Shown here: piece by piece, positions 41,632 through 49,672 of the stretch
Position numbering within the stretch: position 1 is the stretch's first letter
Layout: every line of letters begins with the position of its first letter
Assembly (NCBI GenBank): GCA_900317305.1
Contig: ONGG01000011.1
Location: 1-60,227, forward strand
Source of the DNA: an uncultured Prevotellaceae bacterium
Lineage (GTDB): Bacteria > Bacteroidota > Bacteroidia > Bacteroidales > Bacteroidaceae
Length of the DNA: 60,227 nt
Direction: 5' to 3'
The notes under the pieces: generated by a model
The model's database searches: none
The model's input: only the letters and a program-made list of their open reading frames with translations
Told to the model about the DNA's origin: nothing
Made by a program: the position numbers and the translations under genes

Positions 41632-41662
41632 TTTGATATCACTCTCGAATTGACTAATTTTG
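41632..41662 (+). promoter_or_regulatory. Promoter of PAP2-trmO
   Basis: TTTG at 41632-41635, 19-nt spacer, TAATTTTG at 41655-41662; ATG 28 nt further on. Confidence 0.68.
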
Positions 41663-41690
41663 CACCTCATATACACATACTTGTATCTCC

Positions 41691-42377
41691 ATGCCGGCAC
41701 TTACTTTGGCTACAGTCTTGCAATACCTGGTTGAAAAGGATACTGACCTTTTCCTCTGGGTCAATTCTTTCCACACCTCATTCTGGGATGTGTTCATGCC
41801 GTTGTATAGTGCCAAGTATGTATGGATTTACTTCTATGCCAGTCTGTTATATGTCATCATACGCAACTATTCACTCAAGACCACCCTGCTTTGGCTGGTG
41901 GCTGTGACTTTGCTCATCTTTGCATGCGACCAAATCACCGCCAGTGTCATCCGGCCTATGGTGGCAAGGCTTAGGCCAAGCAACCTCGAAAACCCGCTGT
42001 CCGAGGTGGTGCATGTGGTGAATGGCTACAGGGGAGGCAGTTATAGCTTCCCGTCGGCCCATGCGGCCAACTCATGGGGACTGGCTGTCTTCATGATACT
42101 CCTCTTCCGACGAACGTGGATCAGCCTCACGATGGTCTTCTGGGCCTTGCTCACTTGCTATTCCAGAATGTATCTGGGCGTGCACTATTTTGGCGACTTG
42201 CTGGTGGGAATGCTCATCGGATGCGTTTTTGCCGTCATCATCTATTATCTGTTGGTGTGGATGGCAAGTATCAAGAAGCCTCTCGACGTGAGGCACGCCT
42301 TTGTGCCTATCTATACCATCCTCGTCACCATCTCGTGCTTCCTGATGATTGCCACTTTCGAAACCTACCTGCTATGA
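41691..42377 (+). CDS. PAP2-family lipid phosphatase
   Basis: A 228-aa membrane protein with about six helices. The three PAP2 motifs are present: VIRPMVARLRPSN near 84 (K/RxxxxxxRP form), YSFPSAHAAN near 116 (nucleophile-assisting His) and CYSRMYLGVHYFGDLL near 156 (catalytic His, Asp). Likely removes phosphate from undecaprenyl-PP, phosphatidic acid or a lipid A precursor on the periplasmic side. Its TGA overlaps the trmO ATG (42374-42377). Confidence 0.92.
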   Translation: MPALTLATVLQYLVEKDTDLFLWVNSFHTSFWDVFMPLYSAKYVWIYFYASLLYVIIRNYSLKTTLLWLVAVTLLIFACDQITASVIRPMVARLRPSNLENPLSEVVHVVNGYRGGSYSFPSAHAANSWGLAVFMILLFRRTWISLTMVFWALLTCYSRMYLGVHYFGDLLVGMLIGCVFAVIIYYLLVWMASIKKPLDVRHAFVPIYTILVTISCFLMIATFETYLL

Positions 42378-43057
42378 CCGTCAGTCCCATTGCCACCTTC
42401 CACTCACCCATCACCACCAAGTTTGGGGTGCCAAGGCAGAGCGGAATCGTGGAGTCGCTGAGAGGAGAGATCGTTTTCTTGCCCGAATACCGCAATCCCG
42501 ACTTCATCCGCCGACTCGAGGAGTTCGATTACATCTGGCTGCTGTGGCTCTTCTCTGCCAACAGCCATCAGGCCACTCATCCCACCGTCAGGCCTCCTCT
42601 GCTCGGGGGCAACACTCAGGTAGGGGTTTTCGCCACAAGGTCGCCCTACCGTCCCAATCCAATCGGCCTTTCCTCTGTACGTCTCGAGGGCATCACGGTG
42701 GAGCCCGACCGTGGACCGGTCATTCATGTGTTGGGAGCCGACCTGATGGATGGCACCCCCATCATCGATATCAAACCCTATGTGGAGTATGCCGATGCGC
42801 ACACGGGAGTAAGGAGCGGCTTCGTCGACAGCCACGAATGGAAAAAATTGCAGGTGGAGATGGCGCCTGAGGTGGCTGCTTTGTGGGACAAGCAGCAGCG
42901 CGACACCCTCATCGATTTGCTGGCACTCGACCCGCGCCCCCACTATCACGATGACCCGCAACGGATTTATGGCATGAATTTCGGTGGCTACGACGTGCGG
43001 TTTCGTGTGGCCGACGGAGTGCTCGTTGTGGTCGAGGTGGAGAAAATGGATAAGTAA
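42374..43057 (+). CDS. trmO: tRNA (N6-threonylcarbamoyladenosine-37-N6)-methyltransferase TrmO
   Basis: A 227-aa protein of the TsaA/YaeB/VirR family. The N-terminal barrel (IATFHSPITTKFGVPRQSG; VFLPEYRNPDFIRRLEEFDYIWLLW; VGVFATRSPYRPNPIGLSSVRLEG; ADLMDGTPIIDIKPYV) is highly conserved; the C-terminal small domain (about 165-227) is also present. TrmO uses SAM to methylate t6A37 of certain threonine tRNAs. The start overlaps the PAP2 stop by ATGA, so translation is coupled to an unrelated function. Confidence 0.92.
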   Translation: MTVSPIATFHSPITTKFGVPRQSGIVESLRGEIVFLPEYRNPDFIRRLEEFDYIWLLWLFSANSHQATHPTVRPPLLGGNTQVGVFATRSPYRPNPIGLSSVRLEGITVEPDRGPVIHVLGADLMDGTPIIDIKPYVEYADAHTGVRSGFVDSHEWKKLQVEMAPEVAALWDKQQRDTLIDLLALDPRPHYHDDPQRIYGMNFGGYDVRFRVADGVLVVVEVEKMDK

Positions 43058-43073
43058 GTGGCTGATGATGGGG

Positions 43074-43484
43074 TCAACGCTTTTCCTTGTGCTGGTCGAA
43101 AGCGAAAAAGCGCTGGCCAAGGTAATTGAATGTGGTGAAGAGCACCATGCCTACCAGCATGGCCACATTCTCTTGCATCGACTTGCTGCTTCCCGACAGA
43201 ATCCATAGCATCAAGGGCTTGGCAATGCCATAGGCCAGCAGGTAGCATACCAGGATGTTGAGCGTGAAGCGGAGGGCCGAGCCCGCCATGTCGCCTTTAT
43301 ATTTGAAAGTGAAGTGCTTGTTGAGAAAATAGCTCAGAATGCTGCCGAAGAAATAGTTGGCGGCCGACGACCACCAATAACTCACATGAAACACGTTGTA
43401 GAGCACAAACATAAGGGTCGTGCCAAAGAGCGTGTTGATCACTCCTACTAGTATGAACTTCGGTACCGAGGCGTCTATCTTCAT
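43074..43484 (-). CDS. GtrA-family membrane protein
   Basis: A 136-aa protein with four membrane helices. VPKFILVGVINTLFGTTLMF at the start, SYFLNKHFTFKY in the middle and FNYLGQRFFAF at the end are the GtrA signatures. GtrA proteins probably flip or bind polyprenyl-linked sugars for cell-surface glycan modification. It converges on trmO with 16 nt between. A -7 box TAATTTTG lies at 43515-43508 on the minus strand. Confidence 0.88.
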   Translation of the reverse strand: MKIDASVPKFILVGVINTLFGTTLMFVLYNVFHVSYWWSSAANYFFGSILSYFLNKHFTFKYKGDMAGSALRFTLNILVCYLLAYGIAKPLMLWILSGSSKSMQENVAMLVGMVLFTTFNYLGQRFFAFDQHKEKR

Positions 43485-43546
43485 CTTTATTCGAACGGGA
43501 TTTTCTGCAAAATTACTCTTTTTTCCCTAATTTCGATAATTTTCCC

Positions 43547-43554
43547 TAATTTTG
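43547..43554 (+). promoter_or_regulatory. -7 box of the EamA transporter gene
   Basis: TAATTTTG at 43547-43554, 48 nt before the ATG. A -7 box for GtrA (43515-43508, minus) lies 31 nt away, so the two genes are divergently transcribed from a short AT-rich region. Confidence 0.5.
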
Positions 43555-43601
43555 TAGTCCGAAAACTGGTTGAACAAACCGTATAAACAAAAAGACAGAA
43601 G

Positions 43602-44531
43602 ATGAGAAGCAACAACCAACCGCTTTATGCACACCTGAGCATGTTCATGGCATGCGCAATCTGGGGGCTGATGTCGCCCATAGGGAAAGATGCGATGACT
43701 CACGGACTTGATGGCATCGACATGGTGTCGTTCAGGGTGGCTGGTGGGGCACTGCTCTTCTGGATAACATCCTTTTTCCTGCCTAAGGAGCATGTACCCT
43801 TGCGCGACAAACTCACCTTTGCCGGCGCGGCGGTTTTCGGACTGGTGTGCAACCAGTGCTGCTTCACCATCGGACTGAGCATCACCTCACCCGTCAACGC
43901 GAGTATCGTCACCACTTCCATGCCCATCTTCGCCATGTTGCTATCGTTTCTTATCCTCCATGAGCCCATCACGTGGAAGAAGGCGGGAGGCGTGGCCATC
44001 GGCTGCTTTGGGGCGGTGACGCTCATCATGACCAGTCTTGCGGCCACCGACAGCAAGGTGGGCGATATGCGTGGCGACCTCCTTGTGCTGGGGGCACAAC
44101 TCTCCTATGCGCTCTTCTTGTCCTTGTTCAATAAGTTCATCAAGAAATATTCCATCTTCACGGTCAACAAGTGGATGTTCCTGTGGGCCACCATCATCGT
44201 GTGGCCTTTCACCGGCCATCATGTGGCGCAAATCGAATGGGCCAGTGTCAGCACGCTTACTTGGTTGGAGACGGCATATGTGGTGTTTTTCGGCACCTAT
44301 GTGGGATATATCCTCATCGTCAACGCTCAGAAAGTGCTCCGCCCAACAGTGGTGGCCATCTACAATTATGTGCAGCCACTGGTGGCGGTCTCCGTCAGCC
44401 TTGCCATGGGTATAGGCGTGGTGAAATGGAGTCAGGGTTTGGCAGTGGTCCTCGTGTTCACCGGTGTGTGGATGGTGACCAAGTCGAAATCCAGGCGTGA
44501 CATCATCGAGGAGCGCAAGAATTATGCCTAA
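43602..44531 (+). CDS. EamA/DMT-family metabolite exporter
   Basis: A 309-aa protein with ten predicted membrane helices in two EamA halves: LSMFMACAIWGLMSPIGKDA opens the first, LLVLGAQLSYALFLSLFNKF the second. The motif SPVNASIVTTSMPIF and RPTVVAIYNYVQPLVAV are typical. These proteins export or import amino acids, sugars or nucleotide sugars. Substrate unknown. Monocistronic. Confidence 0.88.
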   Translation: MRSNNQPLYAHLSMFMACAIWGLMSPIGKDAMTHGLDGIDMVSFRVAGGALLFWITSFFLPKEHVPLRDKLTFAGAAVFGLVCNQCCFTIGLSITSPVNASIVTTSMPIFAMLLSFLILHEPITWKKAGGVAIGCFGAVTLIMTSLAATDSKVGDMRGDLLVLGAQLSYALFLSLFNKFIKKYSIFTVNKWMFLWATIIVWPFTGHHVAQIEWASVSTLTWLETAYVVFFGTYVGYILIVNAQKVLRPTVVAIYNYVQPLVAVSVSLAMGIGVVKWSQGLAVVLVFTGVWMVTKSKSRRDIIEERKNYA

Positions 44532-44667
44532 AACAACGCCCGAAAAGGGTTGTTGCTGAATAAATATCCGTCTTTTTGTCAAAATAGAGCCTTTTCAGGG
44601 GCAAATACCATTATTGTGGTATGCGAAATGCCTTTGTTGTGCTATTTCCCACCTTCTTTTTCTGCCG

Positions 44668-44873
44668 TAACTTTGCAACCAGAACCTGAAACCAATGGTT
44701 TGGGCCATCTTTTGCGACCTCAAGTTCTTCATCCCACTCTTTCAGAAGAGATGAGGGAGACCACAAAATCAAGGCCGCTAGAGCCACTAGGATGACTAGG
44801 GCCACTAGAATGACCAAGGCCTTCAAAGTAGACAATCAATTCATCAATAAATAAAAAAAGAAAGGAAAATGTT
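44668..44873 (+). promoter_or_regulatory. metY promoter box and uORF-containing leader
   Basis: TAACTTTG at 44668-44675 predicts transcription from about 44682. The 190-nt leader holds three short frames chained by ATGA overlaps: 44695-44754 (MVWAIFCDLKFFIPLFQKR), 44751-44795 (14 aa) and a 20-codon frame that ends close to the metY start. The region 44776-44820 also carries two imperfect copies of an 18-nt unit, GCCACTAG(G/A)ATGAC. No known SAM riboswitch pattern is evident. The 130 nt before the promoter (44532-44667) show nothing I can name. Confidence 0.35.
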
Positions 44874-46163
44874 ATGAGTAAGAACAAGTATCGTTTCGAG
44901 ACCCTCCAACTTCATGTAGGACAAGAGCAACCCGACCCCGTAACCGATGCCCGTGCGGTGCCTATCTACCAGACCACATCCTATGTGTTCCGCAACTCGC
45001 AGCACGCTGCCGACCGCTTTGGCCTGCGCGATGCCGGCAACATCTATGGCCGACTCACCAACTCCACACAGGGTGTGTTCGAGGATAGGGTGACTGCCCT
45101 CGAGGGCGGTGTGGCCGGACTGGCCGTGGCATCGGGTGCCGCTGCCATCACGTTGGCCCTGCAGAACATCCTGCTGCCTGGCACCCATATCGTGGCTGCC
45201 GATAATCTCTATGGTGGTACGTTCAACCTCATCACCCATACATTGGCCTCACAGGGAGTGAAGAACACCATCGTCGACGTGCGCGACCTCAAGGCCGTTG
45301 AGGCTGCCATCCTGCCTGAGACTAGGGCTCTTTATGCCGAGACGTTTGGAAATCCCAACTCCGATGTTACTGATATCGACGGCTTGGCCGAGATCGCTCA
45401 TCGTCACAATATCCCCCTCCTCATCGACAACACATTCGGAACACCGTTCCTTATCCGCCCCATAGAGCATGGTGCCGATATCGTGCTGCATTCTGCCACC
45501 AAGTTCATCGGCGGTCACGGCAGTTCGCTGGGTGGCGTCATTGTCGATAGCGGAAAGTTCGACTGGAAGGCCAATGCCGACAAGTTCCCCACACTGGCCA
45601 AGCCCGATCCCAGTTATCATGGTGCCATCTTCGCCGACGTGGCCGGACCTGCAGCCTTCGTTACCCGTGTGCGTGCCGTGCTCTTGCGCGATACCGGAGC
45701 GGCCATCAGTCCGTTCAACGCTTGGATTCTATTGCAAGGCCTCGAGACCCTTAGTCTCCGTGTGGAGCGCCATGTGCAGAATGCCCTTCGCATCGTCGAC
45801 TATCTTGCCAACCACCCCAAGGTGGCCAAGGTCAACCATCCTTCCTTGCCCTCGCATCCCGACCATGCTCTGTATGAGAAACTCTATCCCAATGGCGCTG
45901 GCTCTATCTTCACCATCGACCTCAAAGGAGGCGAGAAAGAGGCTTGGGCCTTCATCGACCATCTCCGCATCTTCTCGTTGCTTGCCAACGTGGCCGATGT
46001 GAAGTCGCTCGTCATCCATCCTGCCACCACCACTCACTCGCAAATGACTCCCGAGGAGTTGGAGCAGCAGCATATCTATCCTTCTACCATCCGCCTGAGC
46101 ATCGGTATCGAGAATATCGACGACCTCCTGGAGGCGCTCGACGAGGCTTTCGAGTATGTATAG
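44874..46163 (+). CDS. metY: O-acetylhomoserine aminocarboxypropyltransferase (sulfhydrylase)
   Basis: A 429-aa PLP enzyme of the Cys/Met metabolism family. [33 protein letters not shown] is split by the usual conserved residues; the PLP lysine is in [12 protein letters not shown] near 206; GAALSPFNAW-like sequence ([10 protein letters not shown]) near 281. Converts O-acetylhomoserine and sulfide to homocysteine, or O-acetylserine to cysteine. It is followed by cysK, so the pair covers both routes of sulfide fixation. Length is typical (420-430). Confidence 0.92.
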   Translation: MSKNKYRFETLQLHVGQEQPDPVTDARAVPIYQTTSYVFRNSQHAADRFGLRDAGNIYGRLTNSTQGVFEDRVTALEGGVAGLAVASGAAAITLALQNILLPGTHIVAADNLYGGTFNLITHTLASQGVKNTIVDVRDLKAVEAAILPETRALYAETFGNPNSDVTDIDGLAEIAHRHNIPLLIDNTFGTPFLIRPIEHGADIVLHSATKFIGGHGSSLGGVIVDSGKFDWKANADKFPTLAKPDPSYHGAIFADVAGPAAFVTRVRAVLLRDTGAAISPFNAWILLQGLETLSLRVERHVQNALRIVDYLANHPKVAKVNHPSLPSHPDHALYEKLYPNGAGSIFTIDLKGGEKEAWAFIDHLRIFSLLANVADVKSLVIHPATTTHSQMTPEELEQQHIYPSTIRLSIGIENIDDLLEALDEAFEYV

Positions 46164-46173
46164 AGAAAGGTTC

Positions 46174-46207
46174 CCGATGCCACAAGGTATTGCCTTGCCT
46201 TCATCGG
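46174..46207 (+). terminator. Hairpin between metY and cysK
   Basis: CCGATG (46174-46179) / CATCGG (46202-46207) with an inner CAAGG/CCTTG stem, followed by CCTTTT. A weak terminator or a processing site that could set relative expression of metY and cysK. Confidence 0.45.
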
Positions 46208-46248
46208 CCTTTTAGATAACATAATACCCCCAATAAAGAAAAAATATC

Positions 46249-47196
46249 ATGGCAAAAATAGCAAAACAACTCACCGAACTCATCGGCTACACCCCTCTCT
46301 TGGAACTCACCAAGTTTTCTGCCAAGAAAGGACTCCAGAACCCTGTCATCGCTAAAGTAGAGTATTTCAATCCCGGAGGAAGCGTGAAAGACCGTATCGC
46401 CCTCTCCATGATCGAGGATGCCGAGAAGAAAGGCCTGCTCAAACCAGGGGCCACCATCATTGAGCCTACAAGTGGTAACACTGGCGTAGGACTGGCTCTG
46501 GTGTCGGCCGTGAAAGGATACCACCTCATCCTCACCATGCCCGAGACCATGAGCGTGGAGCGCCGAAATCTGGTAAAAGCATACGGCGCACAAGTGAAAC
46601 TCACCAGCGGCAAGGACGGCATGCCCGGTGCCATTAAGGCCGCTCAAGAACTCCGCGACAGCATACCGGGGAGCGTCATCCTGCAGCAGTTTGAGAATGA
46701 GGCCAACCCCGAGCGTCACTACCTGACCACAGGTCCTGAAATCTGGCAGGCTACAGAGGGAAAGGTCGACATCTTCGTGGCTGGCGTGGGTACAGGGGGC
46801 ACCATCTCGGGCGTGGGTAAGTACCTGAAAGAGCAGAACCCCAATGTGAAGATCATCGCTGTAGAGCCTCTCTCGTCGCCCGTACTCAATGGCGGACAGA
46901 GCGGACCGCACAAGATACAGGGTATCGGAGCGGGCTTCGTGCCTGCCACCTACGACGCAGAGGTCATCGACGAGGTCATCGACGTCGACAACGACGACGC
47001 TATCCGCACGGGGCGCGAGTTGGCACGTGAAGACGGACTCCTCGTGGGCATCTCGTCGGGAGCGGCTGCTTTCGCAGCCTCACAAGTGGCTGCCCGTCCC
47101 GAGAATGCCGGCAAGAAGGTGGTGGTGCTGCTGCCCGACACCGGAGAGCGCTATCTTTCTACCGTGCTCTATGCTTTCGACGAATACCCTCTTTAG
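46249..47196 (+). CDS. cysK: Cysteine synthase A
   Basis: A 315-aa PLP enzyme making cysteine from O-acetylserine and sulfide. The PLP lysine is in [11 protein letters not shown] near 45, the substrate loop is [12 protein letters not shown] near 72, and [13 protein letters not shown] near 182 binds the PLP phosphate. The C-terminal [11 protein letters not shown] is conserved. Behind metY on the same strand (85-nt gap), ahead of a strong terminator. Confidence 0.96.
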   Translation: MAKIAKQLTELIGYTPLLELTKFSAKKGLQNPVIAKVEYFNPGGSVKDRIALSMIEDAEKKGLLKPGATIIEPTSGNTGVGLALVSAVKGYHLILTMPETMSVERRNLVKAYGAQVKLTSGKDGMPGAIKAAQELRDSIPGSVILQQFENEANPERHYLTTGPEIWQATEGKVDIFVAGVGTGGTISGVGKYLKEQNPNVKIIAVEPLSSPVLNGGQSGPHKIQGIGAGFVPATYDAEVIDEVIDVDNDDAIRTGRELAREDGLLVGISSGAAAFAASQVAARPENAGKKVVVLLPDTGERYLSTVLYAFDEYPL

Positions 47197-47230
47197 GAGA
47201 CAGATAGCGAGAATGTTATTGTAAAAGGAA

Positions 47231-47267
47231 GTCGCTCCCCCAACATGCGGGGGAGCGACAGTTTTTT
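47231..47267 (+). terminator. Terminator of cysK
   Basis: 11-bp perfect stem, GTCGCTCCCCC (47231-47241) / GGGGGAGCGAC (47249-47259), then AG and T6. Confidence 0.9.
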
Positions 47268-47327
47268 ATACACGGGCTCTGGATAGACAGACTTCCGGCC
47301 TCTTCGAAAAATCTGTCCTCTGCGTTT

Positions 47328-48659
47328 TTAGAAAAGGAAGGTGCGGATGAGCCAATAGCTGAACATACCAGCAAGATAGCCCACGAACACAATCCATGTG
47401 ATGCGCTTCATGTACCATCCGAAGGTGATTTTCTCCAGACCCATCACCACCACGCCGGCGGCACTGCCGATAATCAGCATCGAACCGCCCACACCGGCGC
47501 AGTAGGCCAGCAACTGCCAGAAGATGCCGTCGACGGCCATGTCGCCAACCTCGGCAACTGGATACATGCCCATACATCCGGCTACCAATGGCACGTTGTC
47601 GACAATCGACGAGAGCACACCGATGACACCCGTCACAAGGTAGTGGTTGCCTCCCGACATCTCATCGAGCGACTGGCCAAGGGCTGTCAGTACACCCACT
47701 TCCTGAAGCACGGCAACAGCCATCAGTATGCCCAGGAAGAACATGATGGTGGCCAGGTCGATGCGCGAGAGCAGGTCGCTCACACGCTTCGCCATGGTGT
47801 CGTCCTCATCGGTATTGTGGTGGAAAATCTCTGTGGTGGTCCATAGCAGACCAAGCACCAACAGGATACCCATGAACGGGGGCAGGTGGGTGAGCGTCTT
47901 GAAAATGGGCACGAAAATCAGACCGCCCACGCCCAACCAGAAGATGATGTTGCGCTGTTTCTGGGTAAACTGGCTCACATCGGCAGGAGGCAGGTTCTGC
48001 GATTTGTCGAACTTGCCCTTCAGCGAATATTGCAGGATGAAGGCGGGCACCAGCACCGATATCAACGACGGGATGAAAATCTCGGAAATCACTCCCTGGG
48101 TGGTAATCACACCCTTGATCCAAAGCATGATGGTCGTCACGTCGCCGATAGGTGAGAAGGCTCCTCCCGAGTTGGCGGCAATCACCACCATGGCGGCATA
48201 GATGAGGCGGTCGTTGCGCTCCTGTACCAACTTGCGCAGCACCATGATCATCACAATCGAGGTGGTCAGGTTGTCGAGAATGGCAGAGAGAAAGAAGGTC
48301 ATGAAAGCCATGCGCCACATCAGTTTGCGCTTCGAGCGGGTCTTGATGGCATCACGCACGAAATTGAACCCTCCGTTCGAGTCTACAATCTCGACGATGG
48401 TCATCGCACCCATGAGGAAGAACAGGGTGCCGGCGGCATCGCCAAGATGGTGCTCTATCACTTCTGCCACCTTATGCACCACCTCCGAGGAAGCCACGTC
48501 GGGGTAATAACTGCCAGGTGCCAGCATCAGGAGGGTCCAGCAGAACACACACATCAGCAGGGCGATGGCTGCCTTGTTGATTTTCGTCACACTCTCCAAG
48601 GCTATGCACAAATAGCCTAACACAAATACGATTACAATCGCTGTAGTCAAGGATGTCAT
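47328..48659 (-). CDS. nhaD: NhaD-type Na+/H+ antiporter
   Basis: A 443-aa membrane protein with about 12 helices, of the ion transporter/ArsB superfamily. Conserved stretches include GTLFFLMGAMTIVEIVDSNGGF near 77, FLSAILDNLTTSIVMIMVL near 122, AANSGGAFSPIGDVTTIMLW near 161 and GVLSSIVDNVPLVAGCMGMY near 345. Exchanges Na+ for H+ at the inner membrane. Monocistronic and driven by two promoter-bearing repeats. Confidence 0.9.
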   Translation of the reverse strand: MTSLTTAIVIVFVLGYLCIALESVTKINKAAIALLMCVFCWTLLMLAPGSYYPDVASSEVVHKVAEVIEHHLGDAAGTLFFLMGAMTIVEIVDSNGGFNFVRDAIKTRSKRKLMWRMAFMTFFLSAILDNLTTSIVMIMVLRKLVQERNDRLIYAAMVVIAANSGGAFSPIGDVTTIMLWIKGVITTQGVISEIFIPSLISVLVPAFILQYSLKGKFDKSQNLPPADVSQFTQKQRNIIFWLGVGGLIFVPIFKTLTHLPPFMGILLVLGLLWTTTEIFHHNTDEDDTMAKRVSDLLSRIDLATIMFFLGILMAVAVLQEVGVLTALGQSLDEMSGGNHYLVTGVIGVLSSIVDNVPLVAGCMGMYPVAEVGDMAVDGIFWQLLAYCAGVGGSMLIIGSAAGVVVMGLEKITFGWYMKRITWIVFVGYLAGMFSYWLIRTFLF

Positions 48660-48694
48660 GTAGATTGGTTTTTGTTGTTTTTATGTCTTTCAAC

Positions 48695-48777
48695 TGCAAA
48701 GGTAGTGCAAGGTGAGCGAAAAGCAAAGCAAAATACGAAGTTTTTTGCTTTCTTTTCCGAACCGCAGCCTACCTTCG
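48695..48777 (-). repeat. Promoter-bearing palindromic repeat, nhaD copy 1
   Basis: Minus-strand promoter TTTG (48727-48724), 19 nt, TACCTTTG (48704-48697), 37 nt before the nhaD ATG. 48695-48722 is identical to the MATE-gene copy. The unit is bounded by CAAAGGTAG (48697-48705) and CTACCTTCG (48769-48777), inverted with one mismatch. Confidence 0.82.
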
Positions 48778-48786
48778 CCGCGCAGC

Positions 48787-48840
48787 GGCAAAGGTAGTGA
48801 AAGCCGAGCGCAATGCAAAACAAATACGCAGATTAATTTT
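48787..48840 (-). repeat. Promoter-bearing palindromic repeat, nhaD copy 2 (diverged)
   Basis: Begins 92 bp after copy 1. Promoter boxes remain intact: TTTG (48819-48816), 19 nt, TACCTTTG (48796-48789). The distal palindrome arm is degraded. The following 48841-48982 holds only a small CAAGCC/GGCTTG hairpin (48889-48903). Confidence 0.72.
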
Positions 48841-48982
48841 CATTTCTAGATAACGCATTGGGCAAAGGGGCGGGGTAGTTGTGCCCCCCAAGCCGAAGGC
48901 TTGCTCTCTTGATAATAATTGTTATATGGGAACCACCAACTTTCATACTACATCATTCCCCTTCGAAAAACATCAAATAAAA

Positions 48983-49014
48983 TTTGTGTTTTTGCTCACT
49001 TAATCGTATCTTTG
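48983..49014 (+). promoter_or_regulatory. Promoter of the 199-aa hypothetical gene
   Basis: TTTG at 48983-48986, 20-nt spacer, TATCTTTG at 49007-49014. The ATG at 49020 coincides with the expected transcription start, so the mRNA is probably leaderless. Confidence 0.65.
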
Positions 49015-49019
49015 TAGCT

Positions 49020-49619
49020 ATGAACGATATCAATGCAATCAACGCACTGCCCACAGTCGAATGCGACAACGTCATCATCGTCGACGCCGACTTTGCCGAC
49101 CGTGTGGCTTTCGACCTGATTGTCAACTTCGAGCGCATGCTGGGGCGTCGGATACCCAATGCCGATATGGCTTTATGGCTTGAGTGCCTGGCTCTCGACG
49201 GGGGCGTGCGAGAGGGTGCACAGCAGACCCAGGTGGTCTTTGTTCATAGCCAGGGAAAGAAAAAGATGGACTATTTCAATCCTGGAGGACTGGAGGAAGA
49301 TCTCAACGGAAAGGCGTTCTCCGGCAAATTCGGCGAGTTTGTTCTCAATGCCTATGCCGAGCAGGATATCGTTGACCGAGGACAGCTGCTTACCGACATG
49401 GTGCGGCTCTGCGCTGCGGCAAAGGAGGTGAAGCGGCTTGTCATCGTGCCCAGCGAGGAACAGTTCGATGACTTGCGCCATGCCCTGCGGAAGGTGGATG
49501 CCGAGAAGCATATCACCCTGCTTGCCATGCAGCCCATGCCCGGCGGCAACTTCCGACAGGAAATCCTGGGATACTCGCTGATGTGTGCCATGGGCATTCA
49601 GGCCGATGAGCTCCAGTAG
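49020..49619 (+). CDS. Conserved Bacteroidales hypothetical protein (DUF6621-like)
   Basis: A 199-aa soluble protein. NVIIVDADFADRVAFDLIVNFERMLGRRIP near the start (given here as the region at about 18-47) and ADMALWLECLALDGG are strongly conserved-looking, with an acidic DAD motif that recalls PIN/NYN-type nuclease starts, but catalytic residues cannot be assigned. I believe it matches a family named DUF6621, from memory only. The start is ATG 49020; the frame extending to 48984 lies in the promoter. The next gene follows after 53 nt and may be co-transcribed. Confidence 0.7.
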   Translation: MNDINAINALPTVECDNVIIVDADFADRVAFDLIVNFERMLGRRIPNADMALWLECLALDGGVREGAQQTQVVFVHSQGKKKMDYFNPGGLEEDLNGKAFSGKFGEFVLNAYAEQDIVDRGQLLTDMVRLCAAAKEVKRLVIVPSEEQFDDLRHALRKVDAEKHITLLAMQPMPGGNFRQEILGYSLMCAMGIQADELQ

Positions 49620-49672
49620 ATGACAGTTCTTGATTATTAACTCGATTTTATTACTATTAAAAACCATAGCAA

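Noticed and set aside
44611-44835. Hydrophobic minus-strand frame with LVILVA repeats
   Set aside because: It begins with TTG, has no promoter, and its repeats come from the 18-nt leader repeats on the plus strand; its end crosses the metY -7 box.
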